A stretch of 64,000 bases of DNA from Pseudarcicella hirudinis (GCF_900115665.1 NZ_FOXH01000003.1:62001-126000), one strand, 5' to 3'; counted from the stretch's first letter, positions 29,872 to 38,752 are shown. The notes: generated from the letters alone by a model not told the origin. Numbers and translations are program-made.

Positions 29872-30588
29872 TTAGAATGCCATAGGAACTTCCATAATGA
29901 GGACTTTGCTATTGTTTTGGGTTGATGTGATATTTAAAGAGTTAAAATCATTGATTCCAATAGCATCTCTTTTGTTTAAAAGTTCTCCGTCAACCTCAAT
30001 ACTTCCTTCAATCAGGAAAATGTATGCGCCACCATCCTTTGTTTTTTTATCATAATTTAAAGAAATGCCGCTTTCCAATTCTCCTAAATAGAAATAAGCG
30101 TCCTGGTTAATCCAAACTCCTTCATAATCTTTTCTTGGAGAAACAATTTCCTGGAATTTGTTTTTAAACGCCTCCTGGCTGAACGTAATTTGCTCGTATC
30201 TTGGTTCAATGTCTCTTTCCTTAGGAAATACCCATATTTGCAGCAATTCAAGGGATTGATCTTTGTTGTGATTCTTTTCTGAATGATATAACCCGCTTCC
30301 GGCTGACATGATTTGTACATCACCGCTGCGGATAACCTCTTGTCTGCCCGTTGTATCCTTATGTTCTAAGTCTCCTTTAAGTGGAATAGTGATAATTTCC
30401 ATATTATCGTGTGGGTGAGTAGAAAACCCCATGCCTGCGGCAATAGAGTCATCGTTCAGTACCCTTAATGCCCCAAAATGTACTCTTTCCGGATTATGAT
30501 AACCTGCAAAACTGAATGTATGAGCTGCTTTTAACCAACCATGATCTGCTATACCCCTGGTATCTGATCTGTGAATGACCTTATTCAT
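29872..30588 (-). CDS. Pirin-family cupin protein
   Basis: 238 residues from ATG 30588 (MNKVIHRSDTRGIADHGWLKAAHTFSF); an upstream extension to 30633 lacks family similarity and overlaps the promoter. The N-terminal cupin holds the metal ligands in STHPHDNMEIITIPLKGDLEHKD (two His of H-P-H, a later His and Glu), matching the YhhW/pirin group with possible quercetin-dioxygenase activity. The C-terminal cupin is degenerate. A cytosolic redox- or stress-linked role is usual for the family but is unproven here. Confidence 0.93.
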   Translation of the reverse strand: MNKVIHRSDTRGIADHGWLKAAHTFSFAGYHNPERVHFGALRVLNDDSIAAGMGFSTHPHDNMEIITIPLKGDLEHKDTTGRQEVIRSGDVQIMSAGSGLYHSEKNHNKDQSLELLQIWVFPKERDIEPRYEQITFSQEAFKNKFQEIVSPRKDYEGVWINQDAYFYLGELESGISLNYDKKTKDGGAYIFLIEGSIEVDGELLNKRDAIGINDFNSLNITSTQNNSKVLIMEVPMAF

Positions 30589-30617
30589 AATATATGTTAT
30601 TACATTTAATGTATATA

Positions 30618-30647
30618 CAAATATAATAAACAAAACAGGAAAGTCAA
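30618..30647 (-). promoter_or_regulatory. Promoter of the pirin gene
   Basis: On the minus strand TTG (30647-30645), a 19-nt spacer and TATATTTG (30625-30618): a perfect match to the Bacteroidota consensus, giving a short leader of about 20-25 nt. Confidence 0.8.
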
Positions 30648-30795
30648 GAGAAAAGATAAAATTTGTATATTGTTTTAAAACGATTAGTTAGATTGAGATG
30701 CTTTAAAATGAGAAAAGCTACCTTGCTTTTGGCTATGGCAGCTTTTAAGAAATGTCCTACACGATAAATAATATGTTATAAATAAGCGGTTTTAT

Positions 30796-31578
30796 TTACA
30801 AAAAATCGAAAAATGTCAGAAATTCTTCCTTGTAATTTCTCCCGATCGGGACACTATGCTTGCCGATAAGTACCTCGTGCTCATTAAAAGATTCAATCTG
30901 GTCCAGATTTACTGCAAAAGACCTGTGAGTTCTTACGAGTTTATCATAATGTATTCTTTCCAGAACACTGTTGAGTGTTAATCTTAAAGTAAATTTCTTA
31001 GAAGTTGTGATGATACTTACGTGATTGTTATCAGTTTCAAGGTAAAGAATATCTATCAGTTTTACCTTTGTAAATTGATAGTTTTGTTTGATGAAGATGT
31101 AATCATCAATTTGCAAAATCGTCTCCCTGTTGTTAGAAGGGCTGTTTGAATCTCTTTCTGTAGCGGCTTTGGCTGTTTCAGGAGAGCTTTTCTTTCTTGC
31201 GAAATTATTGATAGCTAATTCTATGGCAATCTTAAGATTGTCAGTCGTAAATGGTTTGGTAAGATAAGCAGCGGGAAATGTGTGTTTTGCTCTCTCAATC
31301 GTGGCATTATCAGTTTGTGCAGTAATATAGATAATGGGGGTTTGTCTGATTTCACTGATTTTCTGAGCAGTTTCGATGCCATCCCATTCTCCGTTGATAT
31401 TAATATCAAGCAGGAGCAGATCTACCGGATTTTCCTTGAATAAAGACAATGCCTCTTGTCCTTCATCAGTAACTCCAACGATTTTATAACCTTCATGCTC
31501 AAGCCGGGTAGATAAGTCCAGGCCAACAAGGGCCTCATCCTCAACAATGAGGATGTTGATATAATTTGGGAAATTCAT
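30796..31578 (-). CDS. LytTR-type two-component response regulator
   Basis: 260 residues. Receiver domain at about 8-125 with the acidic pocket VEDE, phospho-acceptor Asp in LLLLDININGEWDG, YITAQ and the K of LTKPF. A linker of about 30 residues follows, and then a LytTR DNA-binding domain (about 150-258: IFIKQNYQFTKVKLIDILYLETDNNHVSI ... LVRTHRSFAVNLDQIESF). It acts as a transcription factor. No histidine kinase gene is adjacent, so the partner must be encoded elsewhere. Confidence 0.93.
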   Translation of the reverse strand: MNFPNYINILIVEDEALVGLDLSTRLEHEGYKIVGVTDEGQEALSLFKENPVDLLLLDININGEWDGIETAQKISEIRQTPIIYITAQTDNATIERAKHTFPAAYLTKPFTTDNLKIAIELAINNFARKKSSPETAKAATERDSNSPSNNRETILQIDDYIFIKQNYQFTKVKLIDILYLETDNNHVSIITTSKKFTLRLTLNSVLERIHYDKLVRTHRSFAVNLDQIESFNEHEVLIGKHSVPIGRNYKEEFLTFFDFL

Positions 31579-31660
31579 AGTATTAAAATTATGGTCGTTA
31601 GTGATTTATCAAATGCAGTATTAATTTAATAAACAGGGTAGAAAATGTAGTCTTTGAAAA

Positions 31661-31696
31661 CAAAACGCCGTTCGAAATATATCAAACGGCGTTTTG
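31661..31696 (-). terminator. Terminator of the aldolase gene
   Basis: Perfect 12-bp stem CAAAACGCCGTT/AACGGCGTTTTG (31661-31672 with 31685-31696), 45 nt after the fba stop on the minus strand; only a short T run follows. Confidence 0.8.
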
Positions 31697-31741
31697 GAAT
31701 AGAACACTACTGTTCGCTCTTAAGATATAAGAACAAATGTA

Positions 31742-32824
31742 CTAAAGATATTGATTTGCATCAGCAGCATTTAAATCTTCAAAAGCAAGTTTCAAACGAC
31801 TGACAAAAGTGTCTTCTCCTTTACGAAGCCATACACGTGGGTCATAATATTTTTTATTCGGAGCATCTTCTCCGGTAGGGTTACCGATTTGTCCTTGTAA
31901 ATATCCTTCTTTCTCTTTGTAGAAATTTAAGATACCTTCCCAGAATGCCCACTGTAAATCGGTATCAATATTCATTTTTATAGCACCATAAGAAAGAGCT
32001 TCTCTGATTTCAGCACGGGAAGAGCCAGAACCACCATGGAATACGAAGTTAATTGGTTTCTCGGCAGTAAGGTTATATTTTTCTTTGATATACTCCTGAG
32101 AGTTGTGCAAAATAACCGGCTGCAATTTAACATTACCTGGTTTATAAACACCATGTACGTTACCAAATGCCGCTGCAATTGTAAATCTATGTGAAATCTT
32201 GCTTAATTCTTCGTAAGCATAAGCAACCTCAGATGGTTGAGTATAAAGTTTTGAAGAATCAACATCAGAATTGTCAACGCCATCTTCTTCTCCACCTGTA
32301 ACACCTAATTCAATTTCTAAAGTCATACCCAACTTCGCCATTCTTTCAAGATATTTTGCACAGATTTCGATGTTTTCATGCAAAGGTTCCTCAGATAAGT
32401 CAATCATATGAGAGGAGAACAATGGTTTTCCATGCTGAGCATAGAATTTTTCACCGGCATCTAATAAACCATCTAACCATGGTAATAATTTTTTAGCGCA
32501 GTGGTCGGTATGTAAAATAACCTGAACGCCATATACTTCAGCTAACTGATGAACGTGGTGTGCTCCAGAAATTGCCCCGGCGATTGAAGCTTCCTGTTTT
32601 CCGTTAGGTAAAGACTTGCCAGCATAAAACTGAGCTCCACCGTTAGAAAACTGAATAATTACCGGAGAATTTACAGCTTTTGCTGCTTCTAAAACACCAT
32701 TAATGGTATCCGTTCCGGTAACGTTTACAGCCGGTAATGCAAATTGATGCTTTTTGGCGATTTCGAAGAGTTCCTGAACTGCATCTCCATGCAACACGCC
32801 TTTCTGAGTAGCTAAACTTGACAT
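31742..32824 (-). CDS. fbaA: Fructose-bisphosphate aldolase, class II
   Basis: 360 residues, the length of E. coli FbaA (359). Zn-binding VILHTDHCAKKLLPW, ELGVTGGEEDGVDNS, and the phosphate-binding FVFHGGSGSSRAEIREALSYGAIKMNIDTDLQWA loop are all present. It cleaves fructose-1,6-bisphosphate in glycolysis and runs the reverse reaction in gluconeogenesis. A TAATTTTG element lies on the minus strand at 32890-32883, about 60 nt before the start, without a clear -33. Confidence 0.97.
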   Translation of the reverse strand: MSSLATQKGVLHGDAVQELFEIAKKHQFALPAVNVTGTDTINGVLEAAKAVNSPVIIQFSNGGAQFYAGKSLPNGKQEASIAGAISGAHHVHQLAEVYGVQVILHTDHCAKKLLPWLDGLLDAGEKFYAQHGKPLFSSHMIDLSEEPLHENIEICAKYLERMAKLGMTLEIELGVTGGEEDGVDNSDVDSSKLYTQPSEVAYAYEELSKISHRFTIAAAFGNVHGVYKPGNVKLQPVILHNSQEYIKEKYNLTAEKPINFVFHGGSGSSRAEIREALSYGAIKMNIDTDLQWAFWEGILNFYKEKEGYLQGQIGNPTGEDAPNKKYYDPRVWLRKGEDTFVSRLKLAFEDLNAADANQYL

Positions 32825-33383
32825 AGTGAAATTTTTTCTTTGGATTAACTTATTTTACCTAATTTTTGGGTCTTATAAAGCTCAAAATTAATAAAAATGG
32901 TTTGCTTAAGTCTGTTTTTGCAAAATAAAATTTGGTTTAAAAGATTTTACACAAAACAAGACTTTCTCCATTTGATCTAAGCCGTTAATGGGGCAAAAAT
33001 AAGAAATATTTTACTTTCAACCGGATTAGTTTAAAACAAATTGGCTGAAATGAAGATACTTATCCAAAGAATTATAATGATTTACTGTTGGAATGACCTT
33101 TCATGCACCTGGTCTGTAGCTTTGAAAAGAAGGTTTAACGGCCAGGTTATATTTATGGAAAAAGCTTTCCTGATTTCTGAAAAATCATATTAAATGTTAT
33201 GGTCGGAATGGTCCGGTTTCAACATTTTAATACCCTGGTATAAGTGGTTAAGTCAGGGGCTGAAATCCGGGACTGGATTTGGCGTTCTGAAGTACTTTTA
33301 AGTGTTTCTATAACTAAAAGGAGATCAATGCATTACGGATTGAAATATTTTTAAAAAATATTCATTTTTTTTAGGCATTTCCA
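32825..33383. other. Intergenic region between fbaA and the S10 cluster
   Basis: About 560 bases with the fbaA upstream region on its left side. No coding frame of interest. The right end leads into the promoter of the candidate RNA at 33420. Confidence 0.45.
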
Positions 33384-33413
33384 TTGTTAATTAAAAAACA
33401 TTCTCTAATTTTG
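33384..33413 (+). promoter_or_regulatory. Promoter of the candidate RNA upstream of rplC
   Basis: TTG at 33384-33386, a 19-nt spacer and TAATTTTG at 33406-33413 continuing as CACTCC: a perfect Bacteroidota promoter of the kind used by translation genes here. Confidence 0.8.
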
Positions 33414-33419
33414 CACTCC

Positions 33420-33640
33420 ATTTCAACCGGAGCATATTTTCTAAATCCTGATTTAGGGTTGGCAGAACTCGACAGGAATCTCAAAATCTTACAATAGCCG
33501 TTTGAAATGTTCGTACCGCAGGTCTTCCTGCAAAAGTGTCAGAACTGATATTGGCTTGCAACCACTGAATGCCCAGCTTGCAAAGTTTAATATTAAGCTA
33601 CACAAGATACATACCGCAGTAATACTGCCTGTATTTTTCT
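33420..33640 (+). ncRNA. Candidate structured non-coding RNA (6S-like rod)
   Basis: About 220 nt bounded by a perfect promoter and a terminator hairpin, with no credible protein (the only frame, 33502-33699, crosses the terminator and looks random). Visible pairings: CTAAAT/ATTTAG (33441-33446 with 33451-33456) and a long irregular rod GGTTG/CAACC (33457-33461 with 33559-33563), CAG/CTG (33463-33465 with 33545-33547) and GACA/TGTC (33471-33474 with 33537-33540). An apical GCAGG/CCTGC hairpin lies at 33518-33531, and AGCTT/AAGCT at 33575-33599. Length and rod shape recall 6S RNA, but no sequence match could be verified. It could also be a leader regulating the S10 operon. Confidence 0.5.
33611..33640 (+). 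terminator. Terminator of the candidate RNA
   Basis: Stem ATAC-c-GCAG / CTGC-ct-GTAT (33611-33619 with 33625-33634) followed by TTTTCTT. Confidence 0.6.
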
Positions 33641-33700
33641 TGTCGCTTTCCCTCAGTTTTTTCTGCCACGAAAAATTATGGATTTTTGTTATGCATTAAT

Positions 33701-33731
33701 TTGTTGATGCCAATAAAAATTCCGACCTTTG
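33701..33731 (+). promoter_or_regulatory. Main promoter of the S10-spc-alpha cluster
   Basis: TTG at 33701-33703 (a second at 33704), a 20-nt spacer, then GACCTTTG at 33724-33731 continuing as CAGTCCG, the same downstream extension as at atpD. It gives a leader of about 75 nt before rplC. Confidence 0.7.
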
Positions 33732-33813
33732 CAGTCCGTTTTACGGCCTTTGTGTTAAACAAAACGTAACTCGCTGAAAATTAATTATTTTTATCACGTT
33801 TTATTCTAATAAA

Positions 33814-34431
33814 ATGTCTGGAATTATCGGAAAAAAAATCGGTATGACCAGCCTCTACAAAGCTGACGGTTCTGCCGTTGCTTGTACGCTGATCGAAGCC
33901 GGTCCTTGTGTTGTAACACAAGTGAAAACAGTAGAAAAAGAAGGTTATAGCGCTATTCAGTTAGGCTATGGCGAGAAAAAAGAGAAACATACTACAAAAT
34001 CTCTTTTAGGCCACTTCAAAAAAGCTAACACTACTCCAAAGAAGAAGTTAGTTGAATTCAGAGAGTTTGAAAACACGATGAATTTAGGTGATACCATCAC
34101 TTCTGAATTGTTTGCCGAAGGCGATTTCGTTGATGCAATCGGAACTTCAAAAGGTAAAGGTTTTCAGGGGGTTGTTAAGCGTCACGGATTTGGTGGTGTA
34201 GGTGGTCAAACTCACGGTCAGCATAACCGTGGTCGTCACCCGGGTTCAATCGGTGCTTGTTCATTCCCTTCAAGAGTATTCAAAGGGCTTCGCATGGCAG
34301 GTCGTACAGGTGGGAATCGTGTAAAAGTTCAGAACTTACAGGTTTTGAAAGTTTATTCTGACAAGAATCTAATCGTTGTATCAGGTTCTATTCCAGGTGC
34401 TAAAAACTCTTACGTTATCCTTGAAAAATAG
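33814..34431 (+). CDS. rplC: 50S ribosomal protein L3
   Basis: 205 residues; first gene of the cluster. It starts [19 protein letters not shown] and contains the conserved [15 protein letters not shown] and [15 protein letters not shown] loop that reaches the peptidyl-transferase centre. Length as in E. coli (209). In most bacteria rpsJ lies directly in front; here a promoter and a candidate RNA occupy that place. Confidence 0.98.
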   Translation: MSGIIGKKIGMTSLYKADGSAVACTLIEAGPCVVTQVKTVEKEGYSAIQLGYGEKKEKHTTKSLLGHFKKANTTPKKKLVEFREFENTMNLGDTITSELFAEGDFVDAIGTSKGKGFQGVVKRHGFGGVGGQTHGQHNRGRHPGSIGACSFPSRVFKGLRMAGRTGGNRVKVQNLQVLKVYSDKNLIVVSGSIPGAKNSYVILEK

Positions 34432-34506
34432 AATTAATTTGAAAAGTTTGAAGCTAACAGATTAACAAGCCTAGAATCTAATTTAAAGTGAGTTGTCTTA
34501 AAAGTT

Positions 34507-34546
34507 AATTTTCAAATCTTCAGATTCACAGATTTTCAAATTGCAG
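34507..34546 (+). repeat. 8-nt phased repeat in the rplC-rplD spacer
   Basis: Five octads: AATTTTCA, AATCTTCA, GATTCACA, GATTTTCA, AATTGCAG. They pair partly with AATTTGAAAA-type sequence at the start of the same spacer (34436 onward). Confidence 0.75.
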
Positions 34547-34549
34547 AAA

Positions 34550-35179
34550 ATGGAATTATCAGTATATAATATATCAGGAAAAGAGACAGGCAAGAAAGTA
34601 ACACTTTCTGACGAAATCTTTGGTATCGAACCAAACGAACACGTAGTCTATCTCGATGTGAAGCAATACTTGGCTAACCAACGTCAGGGTACTCACAAAG
34701 CTAAAGAAAGAGCTGAGGTTGCTCGTTCAACTCGTAAGTTGAAAAAACAAAAAGGAACTGGTGGTGCTCGTGCAGGTTCAATGAAATCACCATTGTTCAA
34801 AGGTGGTGGACGTATTTTCGGACCTCGTCCAAGAGATTACCACTTCAAATTGAATAAGAAAGTGAAATCTTTAGCTCGTCAGTCAGCTTTCGCAGCTAAA
34901 GCTCAAAACGGAGTAATTACCGTATTGGAAGACTTTACTTTTGATGCTCCAAAAACTAAATCATATCTGGCATTGTTGAACGCCCTTTCTTTGGCTGATA
35001 CTAAGACTTTGTTGATTTTGCCAGAAGATAATCAAAATATATATCTTTCAGGACGTAACCTTCCTAAGACAAAAATTTCAACTGCTTCACAGGTAAATAC
35101 TTACGATTTAGTGAATGCTTCGAAACTTGTTATTTTAGAAGGTGCAGTTTCAAAAATTGAATCATCTTTCAGTAAATAG
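34550..35179 (+). CDS. rplD: 50S ribosomal protein L4
   Basis: 209 residues from ATG 34550 (MELSVYNISGKETGKKV); a TTG at 34541 is not favoured. The extended loop that lines the exit tunnel (QRQGTHKAKERAEVARSTRKLKKQKGTGGARAGSMKSPLFKGGGRIFGP) is intact. In E. coli L4 also represses the S10 operon; whether it does so here is unknown. The spacer before it holds 8-nt phased repeats. Confidence 0.98.
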   Translation: MELSVYNISGKETGKKVTLSDEIFGIEPNEHVVYLDVKQYLANQRQGTHKAKERAEVARSTRKLKKQKGTGGARAGSMKSPLFKGGGRIFGPRPRDYHFKLNKKVKSLARQSAFAAKAQNGVITVLEDFTFDAPKTKSYLALLNALSLADTKTLLILPEDNQNIYLSGRNLPKTKISTASQVNTYDLVNASKLVILEGAVSKIESSFSK

Positions 35180-35260
35180 TTATTAGTTAAAAGTTGTCGG
35201 TTGTTTCTTTAGAATTTTTAACATACGATAACGAATAACCTATAACAAATAACGAAATAA
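35179..35260 (+). repeat. 7-nt phased inverted repeat in the rplD-rplW spacer
   Basis: Left arm of four heptads GTTATTA, GTTAAAA, GTTGTCG, GTTGTTT (35179-35206). The right arm reads ACGATAA, CGAATAA, CCTATAA, CAAATAA, CGAAATAA (35225-35260). The arms are imperfectly complementary. Confidence 0.75.
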
Positions 35261-35264
35261 GAAA

Positions 35265-35552
35265 ATGAGCATTATCAAGAAGCCAGCTCTTACTGAAAAG
35301 TCGCAGGCAATGCAAGCAAGTGGCAAGTATGCTTTCGTAGTAGACTTGACAGCGAATAAAATCGAAATCGCCAAAGAAATTAAAAAAATGTATGGCGTTG
35401 AGGTTGTTTCGGTGCAAACTATGCGTCAAATCGGTAAAAAGAAATCAAGAAGTACACGTACTAAAGTAACATCCGGTCGTACTTCTACATTCAAGAAAGC
35501 AATCGTAACAGTAGCCGCAGGTGAAATTATCGATTTCTATCAGGGAATTTAA
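35265..35552 (+). CDS. rplW: 50S ribosomal protein L23
   Basis: 95 residues (E. coli 100). SIIKKPALTEKSQAM is the family start and YAFVVDLTANKIEIAKEIKKMYGVEVVSVQTM the conserved core. L23 lies at the tunnel exit and docks trigger factor and SRP. Followed by a 104-nt spacer with three hairpins before rplB. Confidence 0.97.
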   Translation: MSIIKKPALTEKSQAMQASGKYAFVVDLTANKIEIAKEIKKMYGVEVVSVQTMRQIGKKKSRSTRTKVTSGRTSTFKKAIVTVAAGEIIDFYQGI

Positions 35553-35572
35553 TTTCAATTTGAAGATTTTAA

Positions 35573-35636
35573 AGCCGGAAAGAATTAATTCCACCGGCTG
35601 ATTTCAGAAATCTGAAACTTATGGGAAGTTCATCCC
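35573..35636 (+). promoter_or_regulatory. Three consecutive hairpins in the rplB leader
   Basis: AGCCGG/CCGGCT (35573-35578 with 35594-35599), TTTCAG/CTGAAA (35602-35607 with 35612-35617) and GGGA/TCCC (35623-35626 with 35633-35636) lie between rplW and rplB. No T run, so probably an mRNA-structure or regulatory element rather than a terminator. Confidence 0.5.
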
Positions 35637-35656
35637 GATAATTTGAACAATTACAA

Positions 35657-36484
35657 ATGGCAGCAATTAAAAAAATTAAACCAACTACCCCGGGTCAACG
35701 TCAGCGTATTGCACCGACTTTTGAGGAAATCACAGCCTCAAAACCGTACAAACCGTTACTTGAGCCTATCAAAAGAACAGGTGGTCGTAACGCAGATGGA
35801 CACCGTGCCATGCGTTATATCGGTGGCGGTCACAAACGTCGTTACCGTGTAATTGACTTTTTCAGAGATAAATTCGATGTTCCTGCAACTGTACTTACAG
35901 TAGAATACGATCCAAACCGTACAGCTCGTATCGCATTAGTTGAATATACTGACGGAGAGAAAGCATATATCATTGCTCCTCAGGGAATTCAGGTAGGACA
36001 AACAGTTATCTCAGGTACAACAGTAGCTCCGGAAGTAGGTAACACGCTTCCATTAGCAAATATCCCTCTTGGTACAATCGTCCATGCGATTGAATTAAAC
36101 CCGGGAAAAGGTGCTGAATTAGCTCGTTCTGCTGGTACTTATGCTCAGTTGTTGGCTCGTGACGGAAAATATGCAACATTGAAGTTACCTTCAGGTGAAA
36201 TGCGTATGGTTCTTTCAAGATGTTTGGCAACAATAGGTACGGTTTCAAACGCAGATCACATGAACGTAAACTTAGGTAAAGCTGGTCGCCATCGTTGGTT
36301 AGGCCGTACACCAAGAGTTCGTGGGGTTGTTATGAACCCGGTTGATCACCCGATGGGTGGTGGTGAAGGACGTGCATCAGGGGGACACCCACGTTCACGT
36401 AAGGGCTTATTAGCAAAAGGTAAAAAGACCCGTAATCCTAAGAAGCAGTCAAATCGTCTAATCATCAGTAGAAGAAAAAAATAG
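35657..36484 (+). CDS. rplB: 50S ribosomal protein L2
   Basis: 275 residues (E. coli 273). Contains the RNA-binding [30 protein letters not shown] segment, and near the C-terminus the [25 protein letters not shown] loop with the conserved histidine near the peptidyl-transferase centre. The next gene starts 3 nt after the stop. Confidence 0.98.
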   Translation: MAAIKKIKPTTPGQRQRIAPTFEEITASKPYKPLLEPIKRTGGRNADGHRAMRYIGGGHKRRYRVIDFFRDKFDVPATVLTVEYDPNRTARIALVEYTDGEKAYIIAPQGIQVGQTVISGTTVAPEVGNTLPLANIPLGTIVHAIELNPGKGAELARSAGTYAQLLARDGKYATLKLPSGEMRMVLSRCLATIGTVSNADHMNVNLGKAGRHRWLGRTPRVRGVVMNPVDHPMGGGEGRASGGHPRSRKGLLAKGKKTRNPKKQSNRLIISRRKK

Positions 36485-36487
36485 TAG

Positions 36488-36766
36488 ATGGCACGTTCAT
36501 TAAAAAAAGGACCTTATATTGACTATCGCCTTGACAACAAGGTGGTTGCTATGAATGAATCAGGCAAAAAGTCAGTTATCAAAACTTGGTCAAGACGTTC
36601 AATGATCTCTCCTGATTTCGTTGGACATACTTTCGCAGTGCATAACGGCAACAAGTTTATTCCAGTTTATGTAACTGAAAACATGGTTGGTCATAAACTC
36701 GGTGAATTTGCTCCAACACGCAATTTCAGAGGTCACATCGCTAAGAAAGATAAAGGCAAAAGATAA
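36488..36766 (+). CDS. rpsS: 30S ribosomal protein S19
   Basis: 92 residues, exactly the usual length. [15 protein letters not shown] and the C-terminal [25 protein letters not shown] are diagnostic. S19 sits in the 30S head with S13. Tightly coupled to rplB (3-nt gap). Confidence 0.98.
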   Translation: MARSLKKGPYIDYRLDNKVVAMNESGKKSVIKTWSRRSMISPDFVGHTFAVHNGNKFIPVYVTENMVGHKLGEFAPTRNFRGHIAKKDKGKR

Positions 36767-36848
36767 TTAGGAGTTGAGGATTGAAGATTGCGGACGGCAG
36801 GCGTTCCTGCGACAGGCGCTCCTGTTGTGGAATGTATTTCCAGTCCTT

Positions 36849-36883
36849 AATCCGAAATCCGAAATCCCAAATCCGAAATCATA
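36849..36883 (+). repeat. 7-nt tandem repeat in the rpsS-rplV spacer
   Basis: Five heptads: AATCCGA, AATCCGA, AATCCCA, AATCCGA, AATCATA. Upstream in the same spacer, GGATTGAAGATT-type sequence is partly complementary, and two CAGG/CCTG hairpins lie around 36798-36824. Confidence 0.85.
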
Positions 36884-36885
36884 AA

Positions 36886-37257
36886 ATGGAAGCAGTAGCT
36901 AAATTAAGTAATGTACCAACTTCTCCCCGCAAGATGAGAATTGTTGCAGACATGGTTAGAGGACAGAAGGTTAATAAAGCCCTTGGTATCCTCAAATTCG
37001 AACCAAAAGTTGGTGCAAAATCAATCGAGAAACTCTTGTTGTCTGCTATCGCAAACTGGCAGAACAAGCATGAAGACGTTAAGTTGGAAGATGCCGACTT
37101 GTACGTAAAAACCATCTTTGTAGATGGAGGTGCTTCTTTGAAAAGATTGCGTCCGGCACCGCAAGGTCGTGGACACAGAATTTTGAAGCGTTCAAACCAC
37201 ATTACTCTTGTGGTTGCTTCAGCAAGTGCACCATCAGTAGCTTTAACAGAAGAATAA
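36886..37257 (+). CDS. rplV: 50S ribosomal protein L22
   Basis: 123 residues from ATG 36886 ([26 protein letters not shown]). The open frame extends back to 36781 but that part translates the phased repeat and is rejected. The tunnel-lining hairpin [30 protein letters not shown] is intact. Confidence 0.97.
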   Translation: MEAVAKLSNVPTSPRKMRIVADMVRGQKVNKALGILKFEPKVGAKSIEKLLLSAIANWQNKHEDVKLEDADLYVKTIFVDGGASLKRLRPAPQGRGHRILKRSNHITLVVASASAPSVALTEE

Positions 37258-37281
37258 TCAACATAAGATAAACATCACAAA

Positions 37282-38139
37282 ATGGGACAAAAAATAAACC
37301 CTGTTGGTCTTAGACTTGGTATCGTAAGAGGTTGGGATTCTAACTGGTACGGTGGGAAGACTTTCGCCGATAAATTAGTAGAAGACGAGAAAATCAGAAA
37401 ATACGTTGCTGCTCGTATTCCAAAGGGTTCAATCTCCAAGGTTATTATTGAGCGTACATTGAAACGTATTACCTTGACAATCAATACAGCCCGTCCGGGT
37501 GTCGTTATCGGTAAAGGCGGTCAGGAAGTTGATAAAATCAAAGAAGAATTAAAGAAAATTACAGGAAAAGACGTTCAAATCAACATTTTTGAAATCAAAC
37601 GTCCTGAAATTGATGCTAAATTAATCGGAGAAACTATCGCTCAGCAATTACAGGCTCGTATCTCTTTCCGTCGTGCAATGAAGCAGGCTATCGCTTCTGC
37701 GATGAGAGTTGGAGCTCAGGGTATCAAACTGAAATTGTCTGGTCGTTTAGGCGGTGCCGAAATGGCTCGTTCTGAAGGTTATAAAGAAGGACGTATTCCT
37801 CTTCATACACTTCGTGCAGATATCGATTATGCTATCTCTGAAGCATTAACCGTTTACGGTAAAATCGGTATTAAAGTATGGGTGTTCAAAGGAGAAGTTT
37901 ACGGAAAGCGTGACCTTTCACCAAATGCTAACATGGGCTTGCAATCTACTGCTGCTGATTCTCGTGGTAATGACCGCAGAGGTGGCCGTGATGAAGATGG
38001 CGGACGTGGACGCGGACGTGGTCGTGGCCGTAACGAAAATGGCGGTGACAACGCAGGCGGAGGCCGTGGCGGTAATAACAACAACCGTGGCGGTAACAAT
38101 AACAACCGCGGTGGTGGAAATAAAGGCGGTAAAAGATAA
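37282..38139 (+). CDS. rpsC: 30S ribosomal protein S3 with RG/N-rich C-terminal tail
   Basis: 285 residues against 233 in E. coli. Residues about 1-220 are normal S3: [14 protein letters not shown], a KH domain with [16 protein letters not shown], and the C-terminal domain ending [14 protein letters not shown]. Beyond about residue 228 comes an unusual low-complexity tail of some 58 residues made of Gly, Arg, Asn and Asp (runs of RGRGRGR and repeats of RGGNNNN). S3 forms the mRNA entry tunnel, so the tail could contact incoming mRNA. The core is certain; the tail's role is unknown. Confidence 0.97.
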   Translation: MGQKINPVGLRLGIVRGWDSNWYGGKTFADKLVEDEKIRKYVAARIPKGSISKVIIERTLKRITLTINTARPGVVIGKGGQEVDKIKEELKKITGKDVQINIFEIKRPEIDAKLIGETIAQQLQARISFRRAMKQAIASAMRVGAQGIKLKLSGRLGGAEMARSEGYKEGRIPLHTLRADIDYAISEALTVYGKIGIKVWVFKGEVYGKRDLSPNANMGLQSTAADSRGNDRRGGRDEDGGRGRGRGRGRNENGGDNAGGGRGGNNNNRGGNNNNRGGGNKGGKR

Positions 38140-38197
38140 TTAGAAAATTTTTCAGTTAGCAGCAGTCAGTCAACATTTGTTATTCGGAATGATAAGA

Positions 38198-38220
38198 ACT
38201 GACGACTGACGAGACTGGCG
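38198..38220 (+). repeat. 7-nt repeat in the rpsC-rplP spacer
   Basis: ACTGACG, ACTGACG, then AGACTGGCG: the short form of the phased spacer repeats. Confidence 0.6.
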
Positions 38221-38238
38221 ACTAAAAGACTTAATACA

Positions 38239-38658
38239 ATGTTACAACCAAGAAGAACCAAGTTCCGTAAGCAACAGAAAGGAAGAGTGAGAGGTCTTGC
38301 GACTCGTGGTCATGAAATTGACTTCGGATCATTCGCTATCAAATCACTTGAGCCGGGACGTATTACTGCTCGTCAGATTGAGGCAGCACGTATCTCTGTA
38401 ACAAGAGCCATGAAACGTGAAGGACAAGTTTGGATTCGTATTTTCCCTGATAAACCAATTACTAAAAAACCTGCTGAGGTTCGTATGGGTAAAGGTAAGG
38501 GTGCTCCGGAATACTGGGTAGCGAATATTAAACCAGGTACTATTCTTTTCGAATCTGCAGGTGTTCCTTTAGAACTGGCACAGGAAGCGCTTCGTTTAGC
38601 TGCTCAAAAACTGCCGGTTAGAACCAAATTCGTAGTTCGTAGAGATTATCAAGAATAG
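38239..38658 (+). CDS. rplP: 50S ribosomal protein L16
   Basis: 139 residues (E. coli 136). [19 protein letters not shown] start, then [60 protein letters not shown]16 contacts the A-site tRNA. Length and motifs complete. Confidence 0.98.
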   Translation: MLQPRRTKFRKQQKGRVRGLATRGHEIDFGSFAIKSLEPGRITARQIEAARISVTRAMKREGQVWIRIFPDKPITKKPAEVRMGKGKGAPEYWVANIKPGTILFESAGVPLELAQEALRLAAQKLPVRTKFVVRRDYQE

Positions 38659-38716
38659 TTTTTATTAGTTCAGAGTCGTAAGTCATAGGTTATTGTTCTT
38701 ATGACAACTTATAACG

Positions 38717-38737
38717 ACTTGCGACTTACGGCTTAAA
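38717..38737 (+). repeat. 7-nt repeat in the rplP-rpmC spacer
   Basis: ACTTGCG, ACTTACG, GCTTAAA. It is partly complementary to GTCGTAAGTC earlier in the spacer (one mismatch), forming an inverted repeat. Confidence 0.6.
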
Positions 38738-38752
38738 GACTTAATAAAGAAA

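Noticed and set aside
32825-33383. Known riboswitch upstream of fbaA or rplC
   Set aside because: No conserved core of the common riboswitch classes (TPP, cobalamin, SAM, preQ1) could be matched.
33502-33699. A 65-residue frame upstream of rplC
   Set aside because: It begins inside the candidate RNA, crosses its terminator and has random composition.
36781-36885. N-terminal extension of L22 (35 residues)
   Set aside because: It translates the phased repeat of the spacer; L22 similarity begins at the ATG at 36886.
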